Of a stretch of DNA of 64,000 bases, positions 43,025 to 53,421 are shown piece by piece; the stretch's first letter is position 1; the number at the start of each line of letters is the position of its first letter. Origin of the DNA: Pyropia yezoensis. Taxonomy: Eukaryota > Rhodophyta > Bangiophyceae > Bangiales > Bangiaceae. The stretch lies in contig CM020618.1 of assembly GCA_009829735.1 (NCBI GenBank), positions 27,690,894-27,754,893 on the forward strand. Direction: 5' to 3'. The notes beneath the pieces are model-generated. The model did no database searches. It was not told the origin of the DNA and was given only the letters and a program-made list of their open reading frames with translations. The position numbers and the translations under genes are program-made.

Positions 43025-43825
43025 GTCGATGGGGCGTATGGGCAAGGGGGCAGGGTGAGAAGAGACAAGGGAAAAGGGAAGGTGGTGGTTAGGAGGAGGC
43101 GACAGTCGGGGCGGAAAGGAGGGGGTGGGAGGCACCAAGGGGGCAGAGACGCGGAGTGGGGCAAGAAGCAAAGAGGCGGAAGAGGAAGAAAAGGCGGGAA
43201 CTGATGGGGTGTCGGGCTGCGTGCGTTGGGGGGGGACATGCGGCACGAGGTAGATGCTGTCGTAGTTGTCGCTCTTGTACTGCACTCGCCGGCAGGCGCT
43301 GAGGGAGGGACGGGGGAGCGCGACGCGCGCCCGACACGCAGAGCAGCAGCGCTGGGGGTGTGGTCCCCGCCTCGGCCACGCCGCGGCCGGGCGAGAGACC
43401 CCATGCAGACGTGCAGCGGAGCTCACGGGCACACTCATGGGGGGCGGGAGGGAAGGGTGGGGACACAGCCGACCTCGAGGGTGGGGACACAGCCGACCTC
43501 GGCGGGTGAGTGTGACACTTCTGACAGGTTGGCCTCTGCTGAGCGGCCACGGGAGCCCCGCTACACCTCCTCCACCGCCCCCATTGAGCATCACTTTTCT
43601 GCCGAAGATACGGCAAGCGGGACGGCAACACGTGGAAGCGACTGCAGGCATGTTTGTTGGTTGCGGGGCTGGCAACCGGATTTCTTTACGTTTGTCTGTC
43701 GGGTTCGTAGGTACCCCCGAGGGAAAGGTTGAATTTTTCGATCGGTACGAATTCTTGTACCATTTATCGAAAGGTATTCCGATTTCCCGATATCGAATAT
43801 ATATATATATAACAACTGAGTGAGT
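43025..43825. other. Intergenic region with a 24-bp tandem duplication and an AT-rich end
   Basis: GGTGGGGACACAGCCGACCTC occurs twice in tandem near 43456-43501. From 43675 to 43815 the sequence turns AT-rich and ends in a (TA)n tract at about 43797-43811. No gene is supported. Confidence 0.45.
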
Positions 43826-44104
43826 TCATCCGTTGGCCGCCAGCGCAACCGCGCACGGACGAGAGGTGCGGAAGCATCCTATCGGCCCTACAGGAAGAGG
43901 CTCCGCAGGGTGTACAACCTCAAGCTTGGCCACGGCCTCGTCCTCGCCATTGCAGGCCGTCGCAGCCTCCTGGTACTTGGCGTACGCTGCCTCACATGCG
44001 ATGCAGTAGGCCACCCACTGCTTGGGCGCACTTCCATCACCTCGCACGTGCCGGTCGCTCGTACGCCGAGATGCCTTCCACATGGACGTAGTTGTGCTCT
44101 GCAT
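43826..44104 (-). pseudogene. Possible BED-type zinc-finger fragment of a transposase
   Basis: The ATG at 44104 opens a 92-residue frame (MQSTTTSMWKASRRTSDRHV...). The spacing of W, then CIACEAAYAK some 30 residues on, resembles the start of a BED finger as in hAT transposases, but the following His pair is not clear. It is flanked by AT-rich sequence with a 10-bp inverted match TCGATCGGTA (43738-43747) and TACCGATCGA (44562-44571). I infer a transposon relic, with weak support. Confidence 0.3.
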
Positions 44105-46480
44105 TGTGAAACGGCGTGACTTGAGTGCATGGGTGAACAGCGAGGCAGGCGGGCAAGCAGCCGTGAGCGCCAAGAGCGGCGTGTTGCTGGGTGGTGCGGG
44201 CAGTACGGAGGTCCTCTCCACTGGGCGCGCTGCCATACCGCGTTCAGTGCACAACCGCCGGTCTTTGGGAGGAGTAATCTGGTCATAGACCCGCGGTGAG
44301 ACACCGCCGCGACCCTTGTTAGACCTGCCACAGCTTGTTGGCCAGGGGCTGTGGTGGGTGTAGCAAGGAGGGCTGCCGGAGTGGGGCGGTATTTCAGAAT
44401 AGAGGATGCGATACGCTGCAGAACGTATGCAGCTCGTTCGTCCCCTGGTGTGTGGTGGAGCCGACTGCTGCTGGAACGAGGATGAGGCGCTCCTGAAATT
44501 AACTACCAATTTCACTACGTTACCGAATGATACCGACCTGGGGGGAAAGGAGGTTTCCGTTTACCGATCGAGATACCGAGCTATACCGAGTTCGGTACAC
44601 GACCGAAATTTCTGACTTGCCGACCTCTCCAAGGGGGACGAAAGAAATACATTTTTTCCTACCATGGCACCCCCGGGCGACTTCGGTCGCCCAATCGGCG
44701 CCGTGTCTTGCCACACAGGTCGGGAAGTGCAGCAGACACCGCGGAGATACATCTTCCACATGATCCCAGTTGTCAGCGCCGCCGCCACAACAGGGGCCTG
44801 AAAAAATCACACGCCCAAGCGTCGTATCTTGGCGCGCGGTGTGCAGAGCCGGGGGCGGTCACCAACGCCTGCACTCGTGACGTGTCCGGAAGGGATCTCG
44901 ACATGTGTAGAATTTTTGCCACAAAGAAGATATTTTCCCCTCAACCAGCGGGGAGAACACATGTAATTGAGAACCCAGAACAACGACATTTGATTAGCAC
45001 ACCCCACCCGATGTAAGTACTCTACAGTACAACCGCGGCGCGCCCTCGGCACGAAGCTCTGCGGTTGTGCCGCACACGGCGCTCGCGCGCGGCCTCGCCG
45101 GGAGCGCTTTGGCGCAGACGACCCGCCTTGGCTGTTGGTGCGGGTGAAGTCGCCGACGCGTGGCGCTGCGAGCGCGCGCTTGCCTTCGACACGCCATCTT
45201 CTCTCTGTCGCGGAGATGGCCGCTGGCTGCTGCTGGCCGCCACAGCCAACTCGGTGCGCACCATCCGCCGTTGCCGCCGCCAGGCGCGCCTCGTTCCACT
45301 GCATCTCCACTCCACCTACTCTTTTGGCCAGCGTTCCCCTCTTCTGAACACATCCTTTCAACGCGGCGCGTCCCGCAACCCTACGGGTAAAAACGCTGGA
45401 TGATGAGTTACATTGACTGCCGGATGAGTCACCTCTATTTTATTGGCCAGGATATTCGACAAATCCGACAGGGACAAAAAGAGCATAACCAACAATGCGC
45501 TCCCCATCCGGGAATATGTACACGTTGCAGAACATTGCTTAAATTAACAAGAATTGGTCCCCAACCAGCCCGTTGGGAGCCCAGAATAGCGCGCATCAAT
45601 GCCGAACGACCTTAAATCACATCGAATCACGTCATTCAAGAACTCTCGGACGAGCGAATAGCAATGTAGTTACATGAATCACGTATATGCGAAACAGGCG
45701 GACATATCCATGCGTTGGGGATCTGGTCCGGGCTCGCCCCAATTTCTGGCCACATAGGGAGGACCGGGAGGACAACCCGAAGCGTGCAGCGCTGTGATTG
45801 GTTGACAAGGATTCTCTTGCATTCAGCAGCCGGGCAGAAAATTTGTGCCACGTGCACCACGCGATCGCAACACGATCGCAGTGAACAAATGACGATCGCT
45901 ACCGTGCCATGCTTAATTGAGGGCGCTGTAGCTCTCCAGGCCGCGTGGCCCCTCCCCTCCCGTCGTACCACGCCGTCTCGGGGGAGGCGGCTGTTCTTGG
46001 TGGACCGCGGCTTTGTCAGCTGGCCGACCCCCACCTGCATGAATCACAAATAGCGTGTGCCGTCGGGCCGGCGCGAGAGGGCCTGCTTGAGAGAGCTTGT
46101 CGTCGGACGCCCGCCTCCCCCCCGTTCCGAGCAGCCACACGAATCCAGGGTGCAGGCGGAGCGCCTACGTCGACGTCGGCCGATCGGCGCCCCCACTGGT
46201 CCGCTGTTTGCTAAGCTGTCGGCCCCGCGCGGGCCGCCGTCACAGAGGTAGTGGCGCTACCGCCGCCCTCCCTGGCCAGAGCTGGTGGGCTCAAGCGCGC
46301 CCCAGTCCTCCCCTCGTGTCCCCACGTGAGCCCTGGACGTCTGGCGTGCTTCGCCGGGCCCCCACCGCCTCGACGCGCCCGCGCCAAAGCGGGCGGGCAG
46401 GTGAGGGCGCTGCTGTCGTGGCATCGCCCCTCTCTGCCATGCGGCGGGAACTCGCGCGGGGCAGCGCCCCCCCCTCCCCA
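44105..46480. other. AT-richer intergenic region
   Basis: 44500-44620 has repeated TACCGA words. 44675-44692 is a perfect hairpin with a TTCG loop. 45400-45700 is one of the least GC-rich parts of the window. No open frame with a motif was found. Confidence 0.45.
44675..44692. other. Perfect 7-bp hairpin with TTCG tetraloop
   Basis: GGGCGAC-TTCG-GTCGCCC. The C(UUCG)G closing arrangement on the plus strand is an exceptionally stable RNA tetraloop. No gene is attached to it. Confidence 0.6.
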
Positions 46481-47624
46481 AGCGTTCTCCCAGAGGGGGC
46501 GTGGCTCACATCGTGGGCTGACGCAGTGGGGGGGGGGCCTGTGGGCACGTGGAGTGGGGTGTCGGCCGCCTGAAGCTTTTCCGTGGTAAGATTTTTCTCG
46601 GGGGGGGGGGGAGAGCAATCGCGCGGGGCGTTGGGCGGGACGGGGGTGGGACGTGGTGATGCTCCCCGTGCCACCCCCCCCAACGCGGACGCCGTCGCAG
46701 GCTGGTGTGTGGAGGGGGCGGCCCCTCGGGCGAGGGATACGCCTCTGCTGTGGTGGGGGCACAACCCACGCCCAGGTGGGATACGCTCTCGCGGCCGCGC
46801 GCTCCCCTGCCAGGCCAGTGCGCTCGGGCGCCCTCCCTCCCATTCTCACAGCGCTGGGGGGAGAGGGCGCACACACGGCGCGGTTTTCGTCGGCGGGCGG
46901 CCGCCTGCCGTCCGATGACCCCCCCCCCCTGTGCTCGCACCCTCCTGTGGGGGTGTACCGCCTGCGGATGGCACCCCCCCCTCTGCATTTGCCATCTGTC
47001 GGGGTGTGCTGCCTGCGGACCCCCCCCCCACCCCTCTCTCCACGGACCATGTGGGGGGCTTCTCGGTTGGTCGGCACGAGGACGCCCCCCCCCCCCCTCC
47101 GCACGACCGCTCTGGGGCGGGGGGCGCCCCACCGTGCCCTACTGGGGGGGTCGGGCGGCCATGCGTCGTCCCGGAAACGCCCCCCACCCTCCGCATGTGC
47201 GTCCTTTCGGGGGGGTGCTCCAATGGATGTCCGGATGCAGCCACCGGCGTGCCCTGCCCTTCGCCGACGTTCTCCTCCGACGGCGCCACGAGCATGACCG
47301 TCTAGCTGTCGTGACCGTCTTTGCCGCCCCGTACGCCCTCCTTGCCGCCCCGCTCTACAGTGCACTGCGCTCGTGATCCTCCGCGTCATTGCGCTAGTCC
47401 TGCGGACTGTACGAGGGTGAGTTGGACGACTTCTGTGGGTTGCGCGTGGGAGGGGGGTCGCCGGTCGCATGGATGGATCGCTTGGGAGTGGTGGCGAGCC
47501 GAAACGTTGGTGCTGACTCTCCTCTGGTCGTGCGTGCTGTGCTTCAGTGGTGTAACTGCGTGCTTGGCTGTGCCTCGTTGGACTCTTTATCACCTCTGGT
47601 TTCCCTTGAATGTAGCTGCGCGGC
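46481..47624. other. Upstream region of the Harbinger transposase
   Basis: It is low-complexity with many runs of 8-12 C or G and degenerate CTGCGGA and GGGGTGT repeats (46900-47200), as is usual for subterminal transposon DNA. I could not define a terminal inverted repeat. Confidence 0.4.
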
Positions 47625-49313
47625 ATGGACAACCTGAACGGGGTATGGGACGGGCGCACGGACGATGACGTCCAGGACGAGATAGAGCTGGCTGCTATTT
47701 TGGCGGTGAGGCGCGCCGCAGCGCGGCGGCGCCGTCTGGCGTCCGTTGGCGCGGCTGGGCGACACCGCCGGGCCATGTACCGGTGGTCGGTCCCAGGGCG
47801 CAGGCCAAACAAGCGCCGTGACTTTGAGATTGGCTACAACAGCATCATGCGGGACTATTTTGGCATTGACGGCGCGCCGCCCGTGTACGACGAGGCGGAC
47901 TTTGAGCGGCGGTTCCGCGTGCCGAAGGCCATTTTTTTGCGCGTGTACGAGGCGGTTCGTGACCAGCCTAGCTTCCGGCAGTCAGTCAACGCCACTGGTC
48001 GCAAGCAGGCGCACCCCTTGCAAAAGGTGGTCGCTGCCTTTCGGGTGATGGCCTACGGGGAGGCCTATGATCGCGCCGACGAGTACGTGCGTCTGTCCCG
48101 CTCAACAATTTCTGCCGCAACCAAGAAGCTGATGTCGTTTATTGTGCGGCGGTTCTCACCACAGTATCTGCGTCAGCCCACCGTAGCCGAGGTCTCTGCC
48201 ATTATGGAGCGGAACGCGGAGCGCGGGCTGCCGGGGTGCATTGGATCTATTGACTGCAGCCACTGGCAATGGACGGCGTGCCCGAAAGGCTTTCAGGGGA
48301 TGTACCAGTCGGGGGAAAAGGGAAAGCGCTCCATTGTCCTTGAGGCAGCGTGCGATGAAGACCTTTGGATTTGGCACTGGTACGTTGGCGCACCTGGCAG
48401 CTTTAATGACATCAACGTTCTGCACGAGTCCCCTCTCTACCAGGCGGTCACAAGTGGGGAGTGGCCTCCGGAGCTGAGTTATACCGTGAATGACAGAACG
48501 CGCACCCTGCCATATTACCTCGCCGACGGTATCTACCCACGGTACCCTTTTATGGTGACGCCCTACCCGCAGCAAACGAAGACGATGAAGCAGCGTACTT
48601 TTAACCGCTTGCAGGAGGCGGTGCGCAAGGACGTGGAGCGCCTGTACGGCGTCATCACTGCACGCTTTCACATCGCGTTACATCCCGCGCTGTATGGGAC
48701 TGTCCAGCAGCTGACCACCACCGCCAAAGCCATTGCTATTCTGCACAATATGGTAGTTGAGGCGCGCCGGGATGGGTTCACTGGTCTTCGGCGTTCTACG
48801 GCTGCAGCTTTGGCGAGGGCGGTTGATCCAGAGTGTGATGTTTTGGTCGCGCCGGCTGCCGAGGCAGCCGTTGGCGAGGCTGCGCTTGGCGCGGCGGACG
48901 ACGCCAACAGTGAGGGACCTGTTCCTGAGTGGGCCGGCGCAGCTAGTGGCGATGCTGCGCCGGTGGCGGCGGACGCAGGGAGTGACGAGCAGCAGCCTGT
49001 AGGCAGTGCCGAGGGAGACCCTGAGCCGGCCGGCGCAGCCGATGGGCAGGATGCGCCGGGCACGCCACCGGTTGAGTCAGACGACGCAGCCACTGGGCAG
49101 GCTGCGCCAGCTGCGCAACTGATGGCCGCTCCGGGCCACCCGCTCCCTCGTATCGAACCAGCTGAAGTTGCCGCCGAGGGTACATTCCGTCACGGTCTTC
49201 TGGCATGGGCGCGCGCGACCGACCCTGGAGAGCATCTTGAACTGCGACACGACTTGTCTGAACATGTGTGGGCTGATAGGGGCCCTCTTCTTGAGCCCTA
49301 CTTGCAGGGGTAG
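47625..49313 (+). CDS. PIF/Harbinger-type transposase (DDE superfamily)
   Basis: The product has 562 residues from ATG 47625. Residues 20-60 are basic. A helix-turn-helix-like region (about 85-185, FRVPKAIFLRVYEAV, YVRLSRSTISAATKKL) precedes the DDE catalytic domain (about 200-385). Catalytic candidates are Asp210 in GCIGSIDCSHW, Asp301 in YYLADGIYP and Glu338 in RKDVERLYGVI, with the family motif GSFNDINVL between. The last 150 residues are Ala/Glu/Asp-rich and non-conserved. No frameshift or stop is seen, so the protein could be active. It excises and inserts DNA elements together with a Myb-like partner, which lies on the opposite strand 1.1 kb downstream. Confidence 0.9.
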   Translation: MDNLNGVWDGRTDDDVQDEIELAAILAVRRAAARRRRLASVGAAGRHRRAMYRWSVPGRRPNKRRDFEIGYNSIMRDYFGIDGAPPVYDEADFERRFRVPKAIFLRVYEAVRDQPSFRQSVNATGRKQAHPLQKVVAAFRVMAYGEAYDRADEYVRLSRSTISAATKKLMSFIVRRFSPQYLRQPTVAEVSAIMERNAERGLPGCIGSIDCSHWQWTACPKGFQGMYQSGEKGKRSIVLEAACDEDLWIWHWYVGAPGSFNDINVLHESPLYQAVTSGEWPPELSYTVNDRTRTLPYYLADGIYPRYPFMVTPYPQQTKTMKQRTFNRLQEAVRKDVERLYGVITARFHIALHPALYGTVQQLTTTAKAIAILHNMVVEARRDGFTGLRRSTAAALARAVDPECDVLVAPAAEAAVGEAALGAADDANSEGPVPEWAGAASGDAAPVAADAGSDEQQPVGSAEGDPEPAGAADGQDAPGTPPVESDDAATGQAAPAAQLMAAPGHPLPRIEPAEVAAEGTFRHGLLAWARATDPGEHLELRHDLSEHVWADRGPLLEPYLQG

Positions 49314-49324
49314 CTGCAGCAGAA

Positions 49325-49372
49325 AGAAAGGTTTTTTTTTTTGGCCTCGAGCCTTTTTTTTTTTCCTCGACA
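49325..49372 (+). terminator. Paired T-tract element at the transposase 3' end
   Basis: Right after the stop codon the plus strand reads AAAGG, T11, GGCCTCGAGCC, T11, CCTCGACA. A matching element lies inverted at 50105-50148. A role in 3'-end formation is inferred from position. Confidence 0.4.
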
Positions 49373-50104
49373 TGCTTTCGTCTGTTTCTTACTGTCATCG
49401 TGGGCAGTGCACCGCACTGTGCCTGCCTGCATGCGGGGCGAAGGGCGAAGCACGCCACGGCGCCGACAGCTTGTGGGGGGATGAAGAGGAACGCTACAGT
49501 ACCGAGATCCTGAAGAGGGGGGGGGGGAGCGTGCACAGCAGCCTGCGGATCGAGGTGGCGAAAAGCGACAGCGCCGGCGGCCAGCATGGCTGGGGCGGGG
49601 AACTCACACTGCTGATTGCGGGGGGAGGGAAAGGAGGAAGGGCGCGTAGCTGCCGCTGAGCGGACGACCCAGGCGCTTTCCCCGCCTGAGGTGGCGTACG
49701 CCACGGCCGCAGCTCAGCGGCCGTCGGCGGCGAGGATGCGGCTGTCGGTCTTGCTGCGGTCGCGACAGCCGTATCGACCATGAGCGTGGCGAGCCTTCCG
49801 GGAGGGGGGGGAAGGCGAGGATTGTGCGCTACCAGGGGGGGAAGGCGGAAAGCGTCCACGGTACAGGCTGCCTGAGGAGGGGGGAGGGAGTTGTGACAGT
49901 CTGGCAGGATTGAGGGGAGGGCTGACTGAGTGTGAGCGCTGCGGGTGGGCGGCGGCCGCTCCTCGGCGACGCGGCGGCCGCCGCTGAACAGGTGGCTTGC
50001 CTCTGTGTTGGGGGGGGGGGGACGTACGGAGTCAGCAACAGCTCAGTAGGGGGAGCTGCTGTACCACGAAGCCACGGACGGAGGGACACTGTCGACGCGT
50101 GTGT

Positions 50105-50148
50105 CAAGGAGAAAAAAAAACCCTGCCCGGCGGGGAAAAAAAACCTTT
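50105..50148 (-). terminator. Paired T-tract element downstream of the Myb-like gene
   Basis: On the minus strand it reads AAAGG, T8, CCCCGCCGGGCAGGG, T9, CTCCTTGACA. Outer flanks and layout match the element at 49325-49372, only the GC core differs. Each copy faces the 3' end of its own gene. Confidence 0.4.
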
Positions 50149-50446
50149 ATGGCGCGCAAACACATCAAGCACAAGGGCTGAAGCAAGCCACAGGTACATC
50201 GCAAACAACATGCAGGATGAAGACGTAAAGGGTGCACAGGTACATGGCGAAAAACGTGCACGTGAAAGGCACAATAGGTGCCACAGGTCCATCGTCAAGC
50301 AAATGCAGGTCAAGGCGCATCAAGTGCCACAGGCCCATTGTCAAAAGCAAGCAGGCAGAAGGCGCGACAGGCGCCATCGGGTCCATGGTAAAAAGTGCAT
50401 TATCAAGAGGGAAACAGTACATGCGGGCAGGACAGCGTGACGTGGG

Positions 50447-52087
50447 CTAGTCGGAGTCGTTCAGGATGTAGGGCTTCATGTCTTCGTTGTCACTCTCGTC
50501 GTACTCGCCGTCACTGTCGCTGGAGTTGGCAGCAAGGGCACGGTAGGGCGCGAGGTCTTGGGGAACCTTCTTCGGCAGGGGCAGGTAGCGGATGCCACCG
50601 TCAGTGACCGCCGGCGTTATCTCAGGCGAAGGCGTCGGACCAGCAGCAGAAATCTCAGGTGCAGCTGCTGGCGAGACAGGCACTCGCCGCGCTGGCTCGC
50701 GCATGACGGGAAAAACGTTCACGTCGGGCATGAGCTCGGCGGGGATATTTCGGGTCTCCTCCCACCACCCGCCGGGCCTCGGCAACGCACGCATTGCGGG
50801 ACTGAGAGCACTCCCGCGCGGGGCGAGCGACACAGGGACTGCGGGTTCCTGCCCATTGGCACTCAGAAATGCGCCGTCAGCGTGCGGCGGCACAACAGCC
50901 GGCCCAGCAGCGACCGCAGGAGGTCCCGCCACTGGTCCAGCGACGACCACCCCCACGTTGTCATCAATACTGACAGCAGCCGGAGAAGGGGGAGGCGCCA
51001 GAGTCGGCGACAGGCGACGCCGCTTGTCACCGCCCGCGCTGCTCTCGGTGCTTGTTCGACTGGCGCCCCCCTCGTCCACCGCAACCGCTTGATCAACATC
51101 CGCGGCGGTTGCCACACCCGCCGCATGCGCAACGATGACGGCGGCGCGGCCTTCAGCCGCCTCTGCAAGAGTAGATCCATATCCAGTCGCCGCCGCACCC
51201 TCCGCGCCCAGGTACATACTCACTTGCTGCGCAATCCACATGGAACTGGCGGGCGTGCCCTGCATGGTGGGGGACATGAAAAACGCCAACGCATTGCGGT
51301 TATCAGATGACTTGGCAAGGCTTTCCAAGGCACGGTTGGCGACAGCGTCACGCTGACCAGCCTCGTCTGCGGCCTGGTCAGCGGAGCGCGCCTCAGCAAT
51401 GTCCTCCGCGCGGTCCCGCTTAGCAGCCTTGCACCCCTGCGGGCGACTCTGGTACAGCGCCGCGTCGGCAGCGTCCAGCGAGTCAATCTCGGCCTCGTTT
51501 AGCACGCCGTCTGCAGGTACAGGCATCGGCGCGGCCGCTGCGGCGGCCGCTGCCGCGCCACTGAACTTGTCCGTCTTGCGAAAAATCTTCCACACCTCCA
51601 CAAACGGACAGGTCACCGCCTTAGCGGGGCGCTTGCGCGTGCGGCAGTCTGCGATGTCGGTCTCCCGGTCCTGACGAATTGCGGCGTGAACTTCCTTCCC
51701 GCAGTAGATGGCAACTGCGGCGCTGACTTTGTCGTTGAAAGTAGGGTGCCCGGTAACCTTCCGCTTCTCAACCTCCGCAAAACAAGACTGCAGCTTGTGC
51801 ACCCAAACAGATATGAGGGAAAAGCGACGCTGCAGCGCCGTGATGGTGCGCTTCCCGTCCGAATGGTCCTCCTCCTCATCGTCAGCCTCGTTGCCCGCAC
51901 GTGCCGCAGGCGTGTTGTACACCCGTCGCATGGCAGGAGGTAGCAGCTTCTTCCACGCGAAAAAAATGGCTGCCCAGTACTCTTTGTACCTCTGGTCCGT
52001 TCCGGTGATAGGGTCCTGCGAGACGTGAGAAACAGCGCGAGCAAGGGCAACGTCTTCGGTCTCCTTCCAGCGCGGACCCTGCCCCAT
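50447..52087 (-). CDS. Myb/SANT-like DNA-binding protein, Harbinger partner
   Basis: The first in-frame ATG is at 52087, giving 546 residues. The frame is open far upstream (to about 53356) but without another ATG. The N-terminal domain reads RWKETEDVALARAVSHVS, DPITGTDQRYKEYWAAI, then ALQRRFSLISVWVHKL. This is the Myb/SANT-like trihelix seen in plant and algal proteins related to Harbinger-encoded partners. A polybasic and Ala-rich middle follows, with an acidic C-terminus (SDSDGEYDESDNEDMKPYI). In PIF/Harbinger elements such a protein binds the transposon ends and helps nuclear entry of the transposase. Nothing looks broken. Confidence 0.7.
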   Translation of the reverse strand: MGQGPRWKETEDVALARAVSHVSQDPITGTDQRYKEYWAAIFFAWKKLLPPAMRRVYNTPAARAGNEADDEEEDHSDGKRTITALQRRFSLISVWVHKLQSCFAEVEKRKVTGHPTFNDKVSAAVAIYCGKEVHAAIRQDRETDIADCRTRKRPAKAVTCPFVEVWKIFRKTDKFSGAAAAAAAAAPMPVPADGVLNEAEIDSLDAADAALYQSRPQGCKAAKRDRAEDIAEARSADQAADEAGQRDAVANRALESLAKSSDNRNALAFFMSPTMQGTPASSMWIAQQVSMYLGAEGAAATGYGSTLAEAAEGRAAVIVAHAAGVATAADVDQAVAVDEGGASRTSTESSAGGDKRRRLSPTLAPPPSPAAVSIDDNVGVVVAGPVAGPPAVAAGPAVVPPHADGAFLSANGQEPAVPVSLAPRGSALSPAMRALPRPGGWWEETRNIPAELMPDVNVFPVMREPARRVPVSPAAAPEISAAGPTPSPEITPAVTDGGIRYLPLPKKVPQDLAPYRALAANSSDSDGEYDESDNEDMKPYILNDSD

Positions 52088-52137
52088 GCTTGCCGAGTTG
52101 CCGTTGGCGCTGGCAGACACTGGGCGGGCCTGGTACA

Positions 52138-53421
52138 CTACCGCCGGTAGAAAGTTGGCGGCGGCGGGGGCGCAGGTGGGTGGTAGCTTGCGCCGCTTCC
52201 GCCCGGTCCCGAGCCCTGCTGGGCCGGGTGCTGCTGCCAGCCCCCCTGCGCCCGCAAAAGCTGCGGAGGGGGAGGCGGCGCGCGGTTCCACTGACTCTGC
52301 GGAGCCTGCGGACGTTCCTGCCAGTCGCCCTGGCGGCGGCCCTGCGGTGGGGGGGGCGGTCCGTGCGGCTGCCACTGCCGCAGGGGAGACGCTTGTCGCT
52401 GCTGCCACGCTTGCTCCCGCCCGTAGGCGGGCTCCTCGTGCTGCCGTCGGGCCCAAATCACGGGCCGTGAGACGGGCGTAGGCGGGGGCGGCGGGGGCGG
52501 CGGGGGCGGTCGCGGTGGCGGCGGGGGCGGCGCGCGTTGGTGCTGCTGCCGCGCCCGAGCTGGACGGGGCGAGAGTTGCCCCCCGCGGGAGGCCCCCGGG
52601 GTTCGCCAGGTTGAGGTAGTGGGCAGCGGCGGCGCGGGCTGCGTCGACGGCCACGGCAGCTGCTGCGGCTCTGTCCAGTTGTCCTGCGGCAGACGGATGG
52701 GTGTTCCCCTTGACGGGGGTCGAGACCAGAAGGACGAGCCCGGCGGCGGCTGCTGAGACTGCTGACCGGGCGTCGTCGCCAACTGCACTGCCGTGGAGGA
52801 GGGCTGTTCGTCGCGCAAGCGCTCGTTGTGCGGCGACAGAGCCGCTGACGCCGGCGCGGAGCCCGGCAAGGTAGTCGGCCCTTGCGCCCGCGGTGCCGTG
52901 GACTCGGAAGGGCTCGGCGCCGGAGCGTTCTGGCCGCCCGCCAAAAGGGACGGCCAACTCCTTGAGGGTGTCGGACCCGCGCGTGCCCGCGAGGGAGTTG
53001 CGCCGGCGGGCGAGGACGGCGGTACGGGGGGAGGGCGAGGCTGGGGGCGGCGATTGGGACGGCTGGCCGCTGGATCGCCCGCCCCAGTCGCCGCCGCGGG
53101 ACGAGGCCGTCGTGGAAGAAGCCGGTCTGGAAGAGGTAGCGCCGCTGCAGGCGGCCGTGACGAGGTCGGCTCGCCGCGCGCTGCGCCAGTTGCTGCCTGT
53201 CCACCCGCCGGTCCAGTCTCCACAGAAGAAGGGGTAGGGGGAGCGCCAGGGGGCTGCAAGGGAGATGGCAAAGGAGCCCGCCACGGGCACGGGCACGTTG
53301 AAGGGCACAAGGGGTGATCGTCCCCCAGCAGACGTGAACGCCGGCAAAGAGCACACAGGCGCCGCTGGCTTCGGTGCCCCCGAGGACGAACTCTACGGAT
53401 GGGGCTGGTGAGCTTGACCAT
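52138..53421 (-). CDS. Pro/Gln-rich ORF upstream of the Myb-like gene
   Basis: ATG at 53421 opens 427 residues (MVKLTSPIRRVRPRGHRSQ...) ending 50 bp before the Myb-like ATG. The C-terminal half is rich in Pro, Gln and Trp (QGDWQERPQAPQSQWNRAP). In the two stretches I compared (about 52200-52260 and 52800-52860) this frame has more G/C at third positions than the overlapping Myb frame, which argues that it is coding. It may be an independent protein of the element, the first exon of the Myb-like gene, or a composition artefact, since all three minus frames are open here. No domain is recognised. Confidence 0.35.
   Translation of the reverse strand: MVKLTSPIRRVRPRGHRSQRRLCALCRRSRLLGDDHPLCPSTCPCPWRAPLPSPLQPPGAPPTPSSVETGPAGGQAATGAARGEPTSSRPPAAALPLPDRLLPRRPRPAAATGAGDPAASRPNRRPQPRPPPVPPSSPAGATPSRARAGPTPSRSWPSLLAGGQNAPAPSPSESTAPRAQGPTTLPGSAPASAALSPHNERLRDEQPSSTAVQLATTPGQQSQQPPPGSSFWSRPPSRGTPIRLPQDNWTEPQQLPWPSTQPAPPLPTTSTWRTPGASRGGQLSPRPARARQQHQRAPPPPPPRPPPPPPPPPPTPVSRPVIWARRQHEEPAYGREQAWQQRQASPLRQWQPHGPPPPPQGRRQGDWQERPQAPQSQWNRAPPPPPQLLRAQGGWQQHPAQQGSGPGGSGASYHPPAPPPPPTFYRR

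Larger units (their letters stand above)
49314..50446. other. Convergent region between the two Harbinger genes
   Basis: This is the 3' flank of both genes. It contains the inverted pair of T-tract elements listed separately. From 50150 to 50430 a degenerate repeat of about 40 bp (CACAGGTCCATCGTCAAGCA-like) covers the presumed 3' untranslated region of the Myb-like gene. Confidence 0.55.

Noticed and set aside
46211-47812. 533-codon open frame on the minus strand overlapping the transposase start
   Set aside because: Low-complexity Pro/Arg/Gly content without motifs, antisense to a clear transposase start; a product of high GC.
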